DNA of 64,000 nucleotides from Linnemannia hyalina (GCA_019671135.1 JAHRHY010000003.1:1984001-2048000), one strand, 5' to 3'; positions 12,462 through 25,084 are shown, counted from the stretch's first letter. The notes: generated from the sequence alone by a model not told the origin. A program made the numbers and translations.

Positions 12462-14823
12462 ATGAATCTTTCACAGGCCCCTATGGGTCAACTCTCACCT
12501 TCTCAACAACGAACGCAACAGCTTATGCAGCAACGACATCAACAACTGCAGTTACAACAACAGCAACAATACCAACAGCAACAGCAGAGTCTTGGCGATC
12601 AATCGGCGGCGGCAACAGGTCAGACCATGGGGTTCCAACAGAATACAGGCCAAGGTCCTTCACGAGAGGGATCATCAGCTACAGGAGGGTTTCAGAGCCG
12701 CCGGGAGGAACAGCAGCAACAGCTTCAACATCCGCAGCAACAGCAGCAACAACAGCAACAGCCCTCGTTCCCTCAAAATTTCAAGTTCCCCGGGTTTGGA
12801 GGAGGTCCAGGAGGCGGAGGAGGTGGAGGGGGTCCGAACCCTTTCCTGCCAACAGACAACAACCATCGATACATCCCGTCGATGCTCAGTCCTTCATCGC
12901 CTCAATCGGCAGCATCTATGTCACTATCATCGCCTTCGGCTTCAGGAGGCGGTGGGGGCGGGTTTCAACAGACCAACGCAACAGGACTCGAATCATTGGA
13001 ATCACTGGCGTCGCTGTCTGTCCTGTCGCCTTCACTTCCTGTACCTACCGGCAGTGGAGGTGGTAATCGAGGCGGAGGAGGGGGGCCAGATGTTGTGGAT
13101 CGAAAGAACTCGGGTGGGTATTTTTCGCCTTCGTTCCAGCCACTGCCAAGCATGCCTGCCGCATTTCAGAGCCATCATCAACAGCAGCAGCAAGCTTCAT
13201 ACGGATCATCTCAACACCATCATCACGCGGAGAGCAGCAATACTGGCGATGTACATGGCGCGTCACCTTATCCGTCGACTTCTTCTTCTTCTTCTTCTTC
13301 TTCTTTCGGGATGCCGCCTTCGTCGATGTCGAGCTCATTGCCTATGCCGTCAAACTTTCATCTATACAGTCAATCACATCTTTCGGGGCCGCAACACTCA
13401 CATCAACAACAGCAGCAGCATCACCCACTCAGCGGATATTCGCATCAGGACGGATCGTCTTCGTCTTCGTCGAACCCTTTACTGGCATCATCTCAGAATA
13501 ACAGCAACAACGTGTCGATGCTGCCTTCATTTTCACGTGAGACGCGTCCAAGATCTCGGAGTGGCAGTCCAGCCAGTCATCCTCATTCGTCGTTGAGTCC
13601 GATCCGCAGGAACACACGGATCAATTCGTTGTCTCATCACTTCAGGAGCAGTAACAGTAAGAACAACAGCCAGCAGGCAGACGCCCTCTCCACCATCTCC
13701 TCAACCTCATCGTCTTCGGCTGCAACCACCTCAACACCAGCAACAACATGGACCGGAGACGGAGGCGGAACAGGAGGCACAGGAGATCCTTATACCCTAC
13801 CGCCAATGACACCTCCTCCAGTCCCAACAACGCGGAGCAGCGCACGCGGACTATCAATCCCACCGCAGCCACGAACGATCCCATCACGAGTATCCGATTC
13901 TGGCTCACCACGCAAGTACCATGGTCGCCAGCTACGCAAAGTCCCCATCCCGACAATAGATCTTGTCTCGGGTGTCCGCGATTATGTCGTCCCCCCTACG
14001 CGGCGGTTGGCTCATATCCTGTCGGAGCAGAAGCGCCGCGAGAAGATTAATACTGGCTTTGAGGAACTCAAAAGTGTCATTCCCGAGTATGTTTCCCTTG
14101 TTTGTTTTTTCTGTCGTTACATATTTTACGATCTATTTTTTTTTTTTGTCATCTGGCGTGCAAAAGTCGCGTCGCGCAAAAAGTATATCTTTGTTTTGTC
14201 CATATACTATGTCACCTTTTTCGCCTCTCTAAAGTCGCGTCGCGCCATCTTTTTTTTTTCTTTTTCTTTTCTGTTTTTCTAACGGCGAATTGCACTTATT
14301 TATAATATATCTTTTCAAAATAGATGCGCGCAGAACACAGACTCCAAGGCAACGATTCTTCGCAAAGGTAGCGTAACACAACTTCCTTCCTGCTCCCCCT
14401 CCCCTTCCCTCTCTCATCCATCCCTCATCCATCCCAATCGCCGATCGACGAGAAAACAAAGAACAAATCAACAGAGGATAATGGGGTTGCGCATTCTCCT
14501 CCTTCCCACGCTCCCTTATGCTCCTGCTATTATTTGAAACGTTACTACTACCTCCCGTGTCATATCATGCTATGCTATGTTATGCTATGCTATGACCTTG
14601 ACATATAACGCCCTCCTCATGACATAAGCGGGTCCGTTCATCGCCCGTGACATGCAACAAAAAAAAAAAAAAAAAAAAAAAAAAAAACGCGACAAATCAA
14701 TCAAAACAAAAACCTAATTTTCTTTCTGTATCTTGCAACAACAACAACAACAAAAAATTAGCTGTAGATCGCATTCTGGAGTTGGAAGGCGAGTTGCGGA
14801 AGTATACTGGTGCGTATGGCCAT

Positions 14824-14866
<43 letters not shown>

Positions 14867-14925
14867 AGGAGGAGGATGACCAAGTGGAACGGAAACAGAA
14901 GTTCACAGACTGGGAGGAGCAATAG
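12462..14925 (+). CDS. bHLH transcription factor, Q/S/G-rich
   Basis: Putative E-box-binding nuclear regulator. Exons 12462-14086, 14324-14367 and 14762-14925 join in phase to 610 residues. Residues 1-510 are low-complexity: poly-Q, Gly-rich loops, Ser runs and an RPRSRSGSP-type stretch, consistent with activation regions. The bHLH domain spans about 514-573: basic part RRLAHILSEQKRREKIN with His5, Glu9 and Arg13, the class B set that recognises CACGTG; helix 1 GFEELKSVIPE; loop CAQNTDSK; helix 2 ATILRKAVDRILELEGEL. All three exons contribute, so the domain is visible only after splicing, which supports the joins. The short tail holds an Asn run encoded by AAC repeats and an acidic stretch, with no leucine zipper of note. 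Target genes unknown. A two-PAS gene follows 2.7 kb downstream on the same strand. Confidence 0.87.
14163..14245 (+). repeat. 15-bp direct repeat in bHLH intron 1
   Basis: The sequence aaagtcgcgtcgcgc occurs at 14163-14177 and again at 14231-14245, both inside the first intron of the bHLH gene. It is GC-rich within an AT-rich intron. Possibly a binding site; function unknown. Confidence 0.85.
14659..14687. repeat. Poly(A) run in bHLH intron 2
   Basis: About 29 consecutive A, preceded at about 14565-14592 by a short tandem of TATGC-like units. Both lie within the second intron and are not coding. Confidence 0.9.
14824..14864 (+). repeat. AAC trinucleotide repeat encoding poly-Asn
   Basis: About 14 AAC codons in the last exon of the bHLH gene, just after helix 2 of the domain. 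Length is probably variable among strains. Confidence 0.93.
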
Positions 14926-17589
14926 CCAACTATCAAGGCCCTTTTGTTGTACAAATATACTGTACCTGTAGAAAACCATGCTAGGGTGATATAAAATAGC
15001 TAGGTCATTTTTCTAATTTTGATCGCCCAAAAAACGACCGGAGTAAAGAGTATGTTAAAAACAGCAATGCCGTTCTGAACTTAAACGAAGACAAGGCAAG
15101 GGGGAAACCCCCCCCCCCCCCCCCCCCCCCCCCACAGTAGCATAAAGAACTGCTGACTTTTGGAGGAAAATGAGTGGTGTGGCTAGAAAGAAAACTTTGA
15201 TCGTCAAAAATTGAATGGGATGAGGCATTAGAAAAAAACCTAGCAAAGAGGAAAATAAACTGTAACAGAAGACCTCAACCATAGCGAAAAGAGGAGGGAG
15301 AAAAAAAACGGGAAGGGGAATAAGGAGAGCGACAGAAGGGAAAAATGAGAGAGGTTAGGTTTACATGTCTGTCGCTTTTTTGTCCACAAAAAGGAGGCAC
15401 AGTAGAAGGTGGATATTTCGGAAACCCGCGACCATGAAAAGTAGGTTAAAGACGAGGGAAAGAGAGGGAGGGAGACAGAGTGATAAAAGAACGTTTAAGC
15501 GGTCGACATTTTCAACCTTGGGGATGTGCGATTCGCGACATTTTTTAGGTTAAAGGAGGAAGGAAGGAGGACGGAGGCGGGAGGGGCATAGAAATCATAT
15601 ACGCAGACAAACAAACAAAAACAGAAAAATAATCAACAACGCCGACTCTCGGCTTCATCAATTTACTCTTCTTGCTGCATCCTCCCTCTTTGAGCTTTTT
15701 AGGAGTTGACAAGCGAGTGCACTGACAAAGGGTAGCGATTCAGGGAGGAAAAACAAGAGTAGAAGGAAGGAAGAAGGGGATCAGCGATAGAAAAACGCGG
15801 ATCAGTAGGCATACATGAGCAGCAATTGGCCAATTGGCAACTTCAGTCGCCCTTTGGCCATTGGAGGGGAGAATGAATGCTAACAACAACAAATAAAAGG
15901 GACCCGCGCCCCCTCCCGTCCTGCACGTCCTTCCCCTTTTTCCTTTTTAGCGTTGATCTCCCGACCATCATCAGTCGGATAGTTTGACTTGGTCAGTCGA
16001 GGAGGCAACAAAAACGGCATGAATGAGTAAGGTTGGATGAGCGCTATTGCTGCGTTGTGGGTGATCCTCCCCCTTAGCATTCTGATCTCCCTCTCCCTCT
16101 GGCACACTGCCTGTCTGTCCGTTTGTCTGTCTGCCTTCCCTTCTCTTCTCGCGTCTCATGCTCGCTCTCTTTCTATTTGTCGCCCGTCTTCATGAATGAC
16201 GCGAGTCGCTTTATTTCAAGGTATAATCCAGAGTTCAAAAGCGCGCGCACCCTGACCAAAAAACAACAATCTCTTAGGAGTGCCCACACACACACACATG
16301 CTAACCTTCCTGATCATCCTCTCCTTTTAGAATTGACCTCAACGTTTACCTAACCCGAAACAATGGAGAAACAAACATGCTCGATGACACAACATGGGGA
16401 AGATCGTGAACGACAATCGCTTAAAACAACGATGACAACGACAACGACAACGACAACGACAAAGGCGGACAGCGATGACGACAAACGGACCTATAGACAA
16501 TGTTTAAGAGCCATGCATCGCTCTCGCGCTAGTGAGCAGGAGGGAGGGAGAGGGTGACCATGGTTTTTTCTTGTTCTATGAACTTAAAGTACAAAAAAGA
16601 AGACGTAGAAGACGACGAAGAAGGCGGCGAAGAGAAAGACAACAGAAGGAGGAAAAGACATGAGCGGTGTCCAGCTGTATAACTGACAAATTGCAGGACT
16701 GGGTTAAAAAATGGATCAGCGCGGGGTGGCTTGTGCGTCGCGTTTTCGCAAATTCAGTAAGGAGGCGAAGGAGGAAAACAAGGGATTGGGGATGGAGAGA
16801 GAGAGAGAGAGGAACGGAACAACCACAAAAGGAATAAGACAAAGAAGGACGATCCTGTTCTGTTCTTGTTCCTCTTGTTCTGTTAGAGGGTTATTCCTAT
16901 GGGTTTTTGGAGCCGTATGCGATTTTTTTGGTTGGCTCAGAGTATTGGAGAGACAAAGGGAAATGTCCAATAGAAAAGATGCCTCCTTTCTTTTTTTTAT
17001 CGTACTCTCTCTTCGCATTGATCCTTTGATCTTCTCTCTTTCCACCTTTACTTTCGTCCTTTTGTGTGTGTGTGTGTGTGTATGTATGTGTTTGTGTGTG
17101 TGCGTTCTCGGATTAACTTCAAATCATCCACAGCCTTCTTTTTATTTCCCAGCCATTTTTAGTTATTCTTTCACTCTCACTCTTACTTTCTTCCGCTCAC
17201 GCACTGACACATTTACGCTCCTCCAAGACACTTTTACCTTTTTTTTTTTCTTTTCCTTCTTCCTCTTCTTCTTCTTCCTCTTCTTTCAACCCCCTTCCTC
17301 TCCTTCCCTTCCCCCTTTTATTCAGACAGTAGCAGGATAAATCACTCCCGACAACCACCCCTCAGCTATCTACAGGCTAAACTCTTACACACGCACCCAC
17401 TTAATCATTCATCCATCCACACTCCTTCAACTCCCATTCACTATCTCCTCGACAAACACCATTACCATTAACCGCTACACAACAATCACAGCTACTGCTG
17501 CAACTTGATACCGCTACTCTTTTTATTAAAAACCAACGTAGCAACAACGACACCAAACATAAACACAACAACAAACAACAGAGCAGCGG
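14926..17589. other. Intergenic: bHLH 3' end and upstream region of the PAS gene
   Basis: No recognisable gene. It contains a C homopolymer of about 26 at 15108-15133, an ACAACG-type tandem at about 16430-16462, a TG-rich tract near 17060-17100, and a T/C-rich tract at 17230-17320. The last 250 bases turn ACAACA-rich, as before the bHLH start, and probably are the 5' leader of the PAS gene. Confidence 0.5.
15108..15133. repeat. Poly(C) homopolymer
   Basis: About 26 consecutive C, unusual against otherwise A/T-type homopolymers. Could be a genuine G4/i-motif-capable tract or partly an assembly length error. Confidence 0.9.
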
Positions 17590-17920
17590 ATGTTTGAAGT
17601 CGACAACTTCATCTCATTCCACGACCTCTCCCCCAGCGGGACCTTCATCTGGGCCTCGCCCTCGGTCACAGCCGTCCTTGGCTATGAGCCCGAGGAGATT
17701 GAGGGCGTGCCCGCCTACGATATGATCCATAAGGACGACATTGCCTACTGCAAACGCACCCACCAGGAGAACATTCTTAACGACATGGTCGGAACGCAGA
17801 TTGTCATCCGCTTCAAACACAAGGATGGATCCTATGTGCCCTGCATGGTTATCTTCAGTGTCTGTTACGACTATCTCGTTACCTGCTCCACTGCTATCGA
17901 CACCGCACAAGAAGCATGTA

Positions 17921-17956
<36 letters not shown>

Positions 17957-20757
17957 GTTCAACTCTACTGAAACCATCCACAGAGCAGTAAAAAAAATGC
18001 TCGCAATCGATATGATTTGCTGCTTTCCCTCCGCATGGCCATTTAGACATGAAGAAAATGAGCCACAAAAGAGGCTGAGATCATCTCTGTTCGTTGGTGT
18101 GTTGTGTGATTAATAATGCATCCTTTCTTGAATAAACCCTAACTGACCCACTTTTTTTTTGATGTTCTCTTCTGAACTAGTCCGTAAGGTCTATACCCAC
18201 TCAGCCGCAATGACGAGTCTCGTTGGATCCAGGCACAAGGTATGGATTGGCCTCTCTCCCATGTGTCAACTCTCAGAACCATATACCCACCAGGGATTTA
18301 AAGACGACATTCAAGGAAGTCAAAAGGACCAACCAAAGAGCGGAAGTATCCATGGAGTGTCAGGATGATATGAAAACAGAGTCTCAGTTGACTATCCTGG
18401 ATGTTCCCTTTTGCGATTTGCGGGGACCGAAAGGACTTTTTTCTTTTCATTTTCACACTGCGCGTGGTTGGACGAATAACGGGTCGAGATATTTGGGTTA
18501 AAAAATAACAGAATAACAAGGAGTAAAGCAACGGAAGACAAGGCAGAGTGAATGACGCATTGAAGGGAGTAAGCAAAGTGAGAGCGTATGTCGTATCTGC
18601 GTGCGTGTGTATATGCCTGTTGATGCCTGCAGGCCTTGCGAGAGAGAGAAAGAGATTGACAAAAAAGTTGGAAGGGGTGGGAAGGAAGGAAGGAAGGAGT
18701 AGGTGAGCATGAAAAAAAAAGAGGGGGTTGGAGGAAATGACGACTGAACCAGCCATGGTGATTGGTCCGCAGAGTAACGCGGGAAGTTTTTTTTTTCTTC
18801 ATTTTGGTTAATCATTCTCTTGATCTGGGCCCCAATTGGACCTGCCAATTGTGCCCCGAGGACAAAACGTGGCGAACAAACGCTCTTGAAAAAAAAAAAA
18901 AAAAAAAAACCATGAATAACTTGGGGCGTGGTTTGAACAAAAACAGAAGGGTGCATAAAGTTTGCCTCGGAAAAACAGGCCGTATTCCAACGTCGCTCCA
19001 TGGACCACCTCCCCTTCAATTTTCCAGCAGCATGTGGAGCAGAAGAGAGCGTACATCCATCCTTCCCTATGCCAGTCCTGTTTGCGCGCTCATGCCAGAC
19101 AGATATCTTTTATGCGCATGAGCACCAGATCATTCAGGCAAACACTCTCACACATGTATACTAGCGTTGTTCAACAACTATTAACATTGAAGACTGACGC
19201 TGACCTTGACCAATGAACATATTTAATTAGGAATTTGAACGGATCAAACGGCATCACAAGGCATTCGGCCCCAATACCTGGAATCCTACCACACTCGACC
19301 CCGAACCCAGAGCCTGCATGATCCTCAACCGATTCTCACGCAATCTCGGGATTATGTACGCGTCACCGTCCTGCCAATTTATTTTCAAGATTGATCCCGA
19401 CAAGGCCGTTGGAAAGCCTTTACTAGTCTTTCTTCGGGCAGACGATCTAGGGGGGTTTGTCGAGCAGGCCGAGCTTGCAAAGTCGTCCAACGTGGTGACC
19501 CACATGCGGTTCTGGTTCCAGTCGCCCAATTGTCGGGAGGAGATTCCATGTGAGGCCATGTTGTTTGGAGCGGCAGACGGACTGGTGGCAGTTCTCAGGC
19601 GGTGTCGACCTTTTATGCGACGACAGGCAATCATGGGAAGTATCCCCTCTTCGGCATCGAACTCAGAGAGTCCACCTCGATTTGCCGGACCACGCTGTAC
19701 CTGCGGCGATAGTAGTTGTCGCGGCACTCCACCCTCCAGCACTCCACCTTCCGGTACCTCACCCTCCGGTACCCCACCCTCCAACGGCAGCTGCAACAAC
19801 AGCAACAGCAACAGAAACAGCAATAGCAACAGCAGCAGCAACAAATCACATCCATATCACAGGAATGATAACAAGAACGAACCGGGTCGACGGAGCCACA
19901 ATGTCCATGGACAACAACGTCACCAGCCTCTCCAGACATTCCACGAAGCGCATCGTCCCGATTCAACAGTAGGCAACCATCCTAACGTCATGAACGGCTT
20001 CACGACCAACCCCACATTTGCGGAATACCCTCCCTCAGACTCATCGACATCATTGTCCGAGTCGTCGTCGTTCAACTACTCACAGTCACCACTGACATCG
20101 CCATATTCGTTATCACCCTGTGGAGGCGGCGATGTCAGTTACGCTAGTCAGTCGACATCCGCCTTCCGGTCGACGTCGTTCTCGACCAAGACGATCAGGT
20201 CGCCCTTGCAAGGGATCCCGATCGGATCGATCAACTCGATTCGCAACCTGGACAAGGATCAGCACCGGCTTCGACCCCTGACGTCTCTGCAGGATGACTC
20301 ATTGGATATTGTCGACAGCACCACACAGCTGCCGGCAAACTACCGGCTACGGTCACATTATAAGCAGGAGCCAGACGTGGAGGATGCTGAATTGGACCGG
20401 ATGATGTCGCGACTGGATACTGGGTATGATGATGATTCTGACGAGGAGTACTATCGTGAGGACAGTGTGGAGGAAGTAATTGATTGTCGTGATACGAATG
20501 GTGGTCAAGACGGGACTAGGAACGGCGTGAGGAGGAGTTACAGCAGCAGCACCAACGAGATGATCGAAATTGATATGGAGATGGAGGATATTGCGGCACA
20601 GACTGGGAATAGCAGGGTAATGGAGTTTTCAGTGTCACCTTCGTCGTCTGCTTCGTCAGCTAAGGCTAGACGGAGGCAGGACGAGGAAGGTGACAGGGAT
20701 AATGGTCATGATGGCTCGCCTGTTCCCGGACTGCAAGTTGGACCAGGCCTGCTGTAA
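17590..20757 (+). CDS. Two-PAS-domain regulatory protein
   Basis: Putative signalling or transcription cofactor. Exons 17590-17917, 18181-18239 and 19231-20757 join in phase to 637 residues. PAS-1 covers about residues 1-105 (FISFHDLSPSGTFIWASPSV ... GYEPEEIEGVPAYDMIHKDD ... GSYVPCMVIFSVCYD). PAS-2 covers about 130-245, beginning just after the exon 3 acceptor (FERIKRHHKAFG ... RNLGIMYASPSCQFIF ... FLRADDLGGFVEQAELAK). The remaining 390 residues are low-complexity: Pro/Ser/Gly repeats, an N/S run, a Ser-rich block, and an acidic segment near 520-560. No LOV-type GRNCRFLQ motif, GATA finger or bHLH is present, so it does not look like a white-collar photoreceptor. Intron 2 is long (991 bp). 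It lies downstream of, and parallel to, the bHLH gene; a functional link is inferred only. Confidence 0.84.
17923..17955. repeat. Poly(T) run directly after a 5' splice site
   Basis: About 33 T start four bases after the donor of the first intron of the PAS gene. It is intronic. Confidence 0.9.
19729..19788 (+). repeat. Coding minisatellite, Pro-Ser-Gly repeats
   Basis: Imperfect repeats of about 15 bp encode TPPSSTPPSGTSPSGTPPS in the PAS protein, between PAS-2 and the Asn/Ser tract. Likely a flexible, length-variable linker. Confidence 0.8.
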
Positions 20758-21061
20758 ATAAAATAAACAATCCCCCCCTCCCTCCCTCCCTCCGTCCTCC
20801 TCCTTCCCCTCATTTCTTCTTCATGCGTAAAAAGAAAGGAGGAAAAAAGAAAAACTTTGGCCACATGTACTTGTCGCGAAGTACTGACTTCCAATATACT
20901 TACTCATGCATGAAATGATTGATATTTTTTCAATCTTTTTTTTTTTCTTGGCTTGTTTATTTACATAATGCTGGAGGGTACTTGTTTGTTACTGAAATGA
21001 TGTGGTTGATGTGTGTGTGGGATTGAAGATATTTGTTTGGAGTAATGGTGACGGAAGGAAA
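20758..21061. other. Convergent 3' region
   Basis: Shared spacer between the ends of the PAS gene (+) and the GARS-AIRS gene (-). AATAAA-like elements follow the PAS stop immediately. It also holds a tract of TCCC repeats. Nothing else is seen. Confidence 0.6.
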
Positions 21062-24000
21062 TTAGACGGTCCAGCTGGACTCCATGTTGCGCATGACGAC
21101 CTCCTCGCCGTTGTTATCAGCCTTGGACTTGAGGACACCGATCTGGTAGACGACCTCACCCTCAGCCCTACAGAGCTGGGTGACTTCCTCGACATCCTCG
21201 GCAGCAACGACAAGGACCATACCGATACCGCAGTTGAACGTCCTGGCCATCTCGCGGTGGGGCACGTTTCCAGTGGCCATGATCCACTTGAAGACGTCGG
21301 GGAAAGGCCAGGAGGAAGCATCGACCTCGACACCGAGCTCGTGGGGGAGGACTCGGGGAATGTTGTCGATGAAGCCACCACCGGTGATGTGGGCCATGGC
21401 CTTGACGAGGTCCTTGCGGACCACGGGAAGGAGCTGCTTGACGTAGATACGGGTTGGGGTCAAGAGGGATTGGCCCAGAGTCTTGGTCTTGTCCCATGGG
21501 CAGGGGGAGTGCAATTCCTGGTTGGACTTTTCGACAATCTTGCGGATCAGCGAGTAACCGTTCGAGTGGGCGCCCGAGGAGGTGAGACCGAGGAGGATAT
21601 CGCCGGGCTTGACGAGGTCCATGCGGGGGATGATCTTGTTGCGCTCAACAGCACCGACGGCGAAACCGGCCAAGTCATAGTCGCCGGGGGCGTACAATCC
21701 AGGCATTTCCGAGGTCTCGCCTCCGACAAGGGCACAGCCGGCCATCAGACATCCATCAGCGACTCCCTTGACAACATCCTTGGCAACTTCGACCTCGAGC
21801 TTTCCACATGCATAGTAATCCAAGAAGAACAATGACTCGGCGCCCTGGACAATCAAGTCGTTGACGTTCATCGCGACCACATCCTGTCCGATCGTGTCGT
21901 GGATTCCAGTCATGTGGGCCAACTTGAGCTTGGTGCCAACACCGTCAGTGGCAGAGACCAGGATAGGATCCTTGAATCCAGCAGCCTTCAAGTCAAACAA
22001 TCCTCCGAATCCTCCAATCTCACCATCGGCACCAACACGGCGCGTGGCCTTGACAAGGGGCTTGATCTTCTGGACCAAGAGGTTACCGGCATCGATCGAA
22101 ACACCGGCCTGGGCATACGTCATCTGGTTGGCGCTGGCAGTCTGCTCGGCCAAGAAGGTGAAGGCGCGGTGGGCAATATCCTTGCGGTAGAACATCTGGT
22201 CAAAGGCAATTGTTCCAATGCCCTCGTAGGCCTTATCAACAGCCGTGCGGAGATCATTGGCAACTCCAGTGGCGGCCAAGACGCGTCCTCCAGAGGTAAC
22301 CAACTTCGACTCTTTGATAGACGTGCCGGCATGGAAAACAATCACATCCTCGCCAGTCTTCTGGAGCGTAATCTCCTTGCCGGTGGGGTAGGCACCAGGG
22401 TATCCACCCGAGGCGACAACAACAGTGGCCGCAAAACCAGGCTTGATACCGACACGGACAGAGTCCAGACGGCCCTCAGTACAGGCCTCCATAACCTCGG
22501 CAAGATCAGTATCGTCACTCAGAAGAGGGAGGACGACCTCAGTCTCGGGGTCACCGAAACGGACGTTGTACTCGAGGACCTTGGCGCCCGAGGAGGTCAA
22601 CATGATGCCGGTGAAGAGGATACCGACAAAGGGGAATCCGTCGCGACGCATGCCGTCGATGGTGGGCTGGAGGATGGTGCGCTTGATGTCGGCAAGCATC
22701 TCGGGGCTGGCGACAGGCGTGGGGGCATAGCAGCCCATACCGCCGGTGTTGGGGCCCTGGTCGTTATCAAAGATGCGCTTGTGGTCCTGAGCTGGGGGCA
22801 AGGGGACGACGGTGTATCCGTCCGAGAAGGCGAGGATGCTGAGCTCCTGGCCCTCCAAGAACTCTTCCACAACCAGCTCGTTTCCTATTGGATTTCGTTG
22901 ATGGGAACGATTCGTTAGAAATCTTTGTTTTTATCCAGATTACGGTGAAAGCAAAGACCCATTCTCCTTCTCCAGAGCCCAGATCAGTTCAGCCCTTTGT
23001 GTGAATCCAGTCCCATCCAGCAGTCGAGTGTTTTGGTCCAGTTCCTGGGATATGACGCCAATCCAATGAGCGATTATTTTTGTTCCTTGTGGTTCTTTTT
23101 TTCCCTTCCTCCTTCCAGCACCACACGCGATGAGCGAACTTGTCTGGGCTGGCACCTTCCTGTCTTCTTGTCCTCCATCCACTATCTCCTTCATTGTATC
23201 TCTTTTTCTTCTTCCGCAACTTCTTATTTTTGATTTCCTTATATTTCAAGGGCCGCCTTTGAGTCAACGATTAAGAAGAATCCCCGCATTTTTTCGACGA
23301 ATGAGAGTGCGCCCTTTTCTGCCTGTTCCTTTGGGCTTTCCGGAGGTCCAATTCTCATTGTTATTTTTTTCTCAGCAAAAACTGTTCAATTGAGTCGTGG
23401 TTGTCGGCAGTGATGATGGCAGTGGTGTGCTCTGGATTGTCCGCCGTCCTCGATAAATGGTCGATAATGGTCGATGGCGTCGGTCGGATGGGCCCCATCC
23501 AACGATAACAAGTATCCCAAACCAAAACAAAAAAAAACAAAAACAAAAACAAAAACAAAAAGAATACATACCAGCATCACCAAAGACCTTCTCGACCAAG
23601 ATCTGATCAACACCCTGGCAAGCCTCCTCCTTGGTAGTGGGGATCAGAACACCCTTTCCAGCAGCCAAGCCAGAGGCCTTGAGGACAACATTAAAGTCGC
23701 TCTTTTGGATAAACTCCTTGGCCGTGGCGGCATCGGTAAAGTTCTCGTAGGCGGCTGTGGGGATGTTGTGCCTCTTCATAAAGTCCTTTGAGAATGTCTT
23801 GGACCCCTCCATGCGGGCGGCCTTGACTGAAGGTCCGAACACGGGGATTCCGACTGGCGAGGAGGAAGAAGGAGGAAGGGAGGGAAAAAAGGAAGATGGG
23901 GAAGGATTGTAAGTGATATTGCGTCAAGAAGAATAGTGAAAGCCAAAAAGTCAAGACTTGTTGCAGATCATCAACATAATATGCAAACAGAAAAAAGTAG

Positions 24001-24545
24001 CTTACTCTTCTGGAAGACAGCGGTGACACCCTCAACCAAAGGCTGCTCAGGGCCAGGGATAACAAAGTTGACCTACATCCATATGGACAGAAAAGATAGA
24101 AAAACAGGGAAGACGTTAGATTTCCTCGTTGATCGTTTTGCGATGAATGCCCGCATTTTCCATTATCGATCCAGATCCCGAATAGAGATTTTTATCCTTC
24201 TTAAATCGTTAAATACCTTGTTCTCGACGGCGAACTTGGCGAGACCGGCAAAGTCGAGGACACCGATGGCAACGTTCTCGACCTTGTTCAAGCCAGAGGC
24301 AGTACCACCGTTACCTGATATATCGAAAACACACGCATAGATGATTTGGTCAGAAGTTGATTTTTCTCACGAAAAAAAAAGAACTAGATACGTTCTTTAA
24401 TGATAACATGATGCCAAGAGGGATAAGCAAGTAACTTACCAGGGGCGACAAAGATCTTGGCGACACGGTCGGACTGGGTCAACTTCCAGGCAATAGCGTG
24501 CTCGCGACCGCCGTTTCCGAGCAAGAGGACGATCAGCTTGTCCAT
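21062..24545 (-). CDS. ADE5,7: Bifunctional GARS-AIRS purine synthesis enzyme (ADE5,7 type)
   Basis: Catalyses two steps of de novo purine synthesis: phosphoribosylamine-glycine ligase (GARS, N-terminal) and phosphoribosylformylglycinamidine cyclo-ligase (AIRS, C-terminal). Five exons, 24440-24545, 24217-24314, 24006-24072, 23572-23853 and 21062-22884, give 791 residues, near the roughly 800 of the yeast enzyme. GARS begins at the N-terminus with [19 protein letters not shown], followed by [13 protein letters not shown], the ATP-grasp region ([31 protein letters not shown]) and [14 protein letters not shown] starts around residue 445 with [12 protein letters not shown] and carries [31 protein letters not shown] and [14 protein letters not shown]. 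There is no GART transformylase domain, so it follows the fungal two-domain form rather than the animal three-domain form. The start Met precedes the Rossmann-like LLGNGG motif by eight residues. Intron 4 (687 bp) is long. Confidence 0.97.
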
Positions 24546-25084
24546 TATGTGTGATATATGTGTGTGAGGAAGAAGAAAGGCAGGGTATTTCCTGTACCGT
24601 AAAAGTAGGCCGCGATAAAGAAATGAGGGAGGAGTGTATTCCAGACAAAGGCAAAGAAGCCAAAGATAGGAAAGGCAAGGGGATGAAGAGGAGGGGAGGT
24701 GGAAAGGATAAAGAGCGGAGTGAAAGTAAAAAACACAAAAAGAAGCGTGGGGAAGGCCTTTTCGAGTCAAAGAAAAAAAAAAGAAGTCATCCTTGGGTGG
24801 CTTGGAATTTTGTTTATCTGTCCTATCATCACTCAACCTTATTTCTCTTGCAGGTGTGATCTGTGCCTTGTCGACGCTCCAAGCTTAAAACGCATGCATA
24901 CAATCTGGTACAAGATACATGCGAATAGCATAGAGAAAGGATAAAAACAATGCTCTATTACAACTCGACAAAAAATAAACTATGGGCAGAGAGATAATAA
25001 AAGAGATGAAAAGAAGAAAAAAAAGAAAGGATATGAAACAAGTAACGCCTGCGGTAAAAGATCTTACAACTCTTCTTTCGCTTT
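24546..25084. other. Intergenic: promoter of GARS-AIRS and 3' end of SEC63
   Basis: Spacer between two minus-strand genes. Purine-rich on the plus strand (pyrimidine-rich leader on the transcribed strand). No other gene is visible. Confidence 0.6.

Noticed and set aside
21002..22918. Long plus-strand open frames (277 and 339 codons)
   Set aside because: Lie opposite the large GARS-AIRS exon; they reflect its codon bias, not a second gene.
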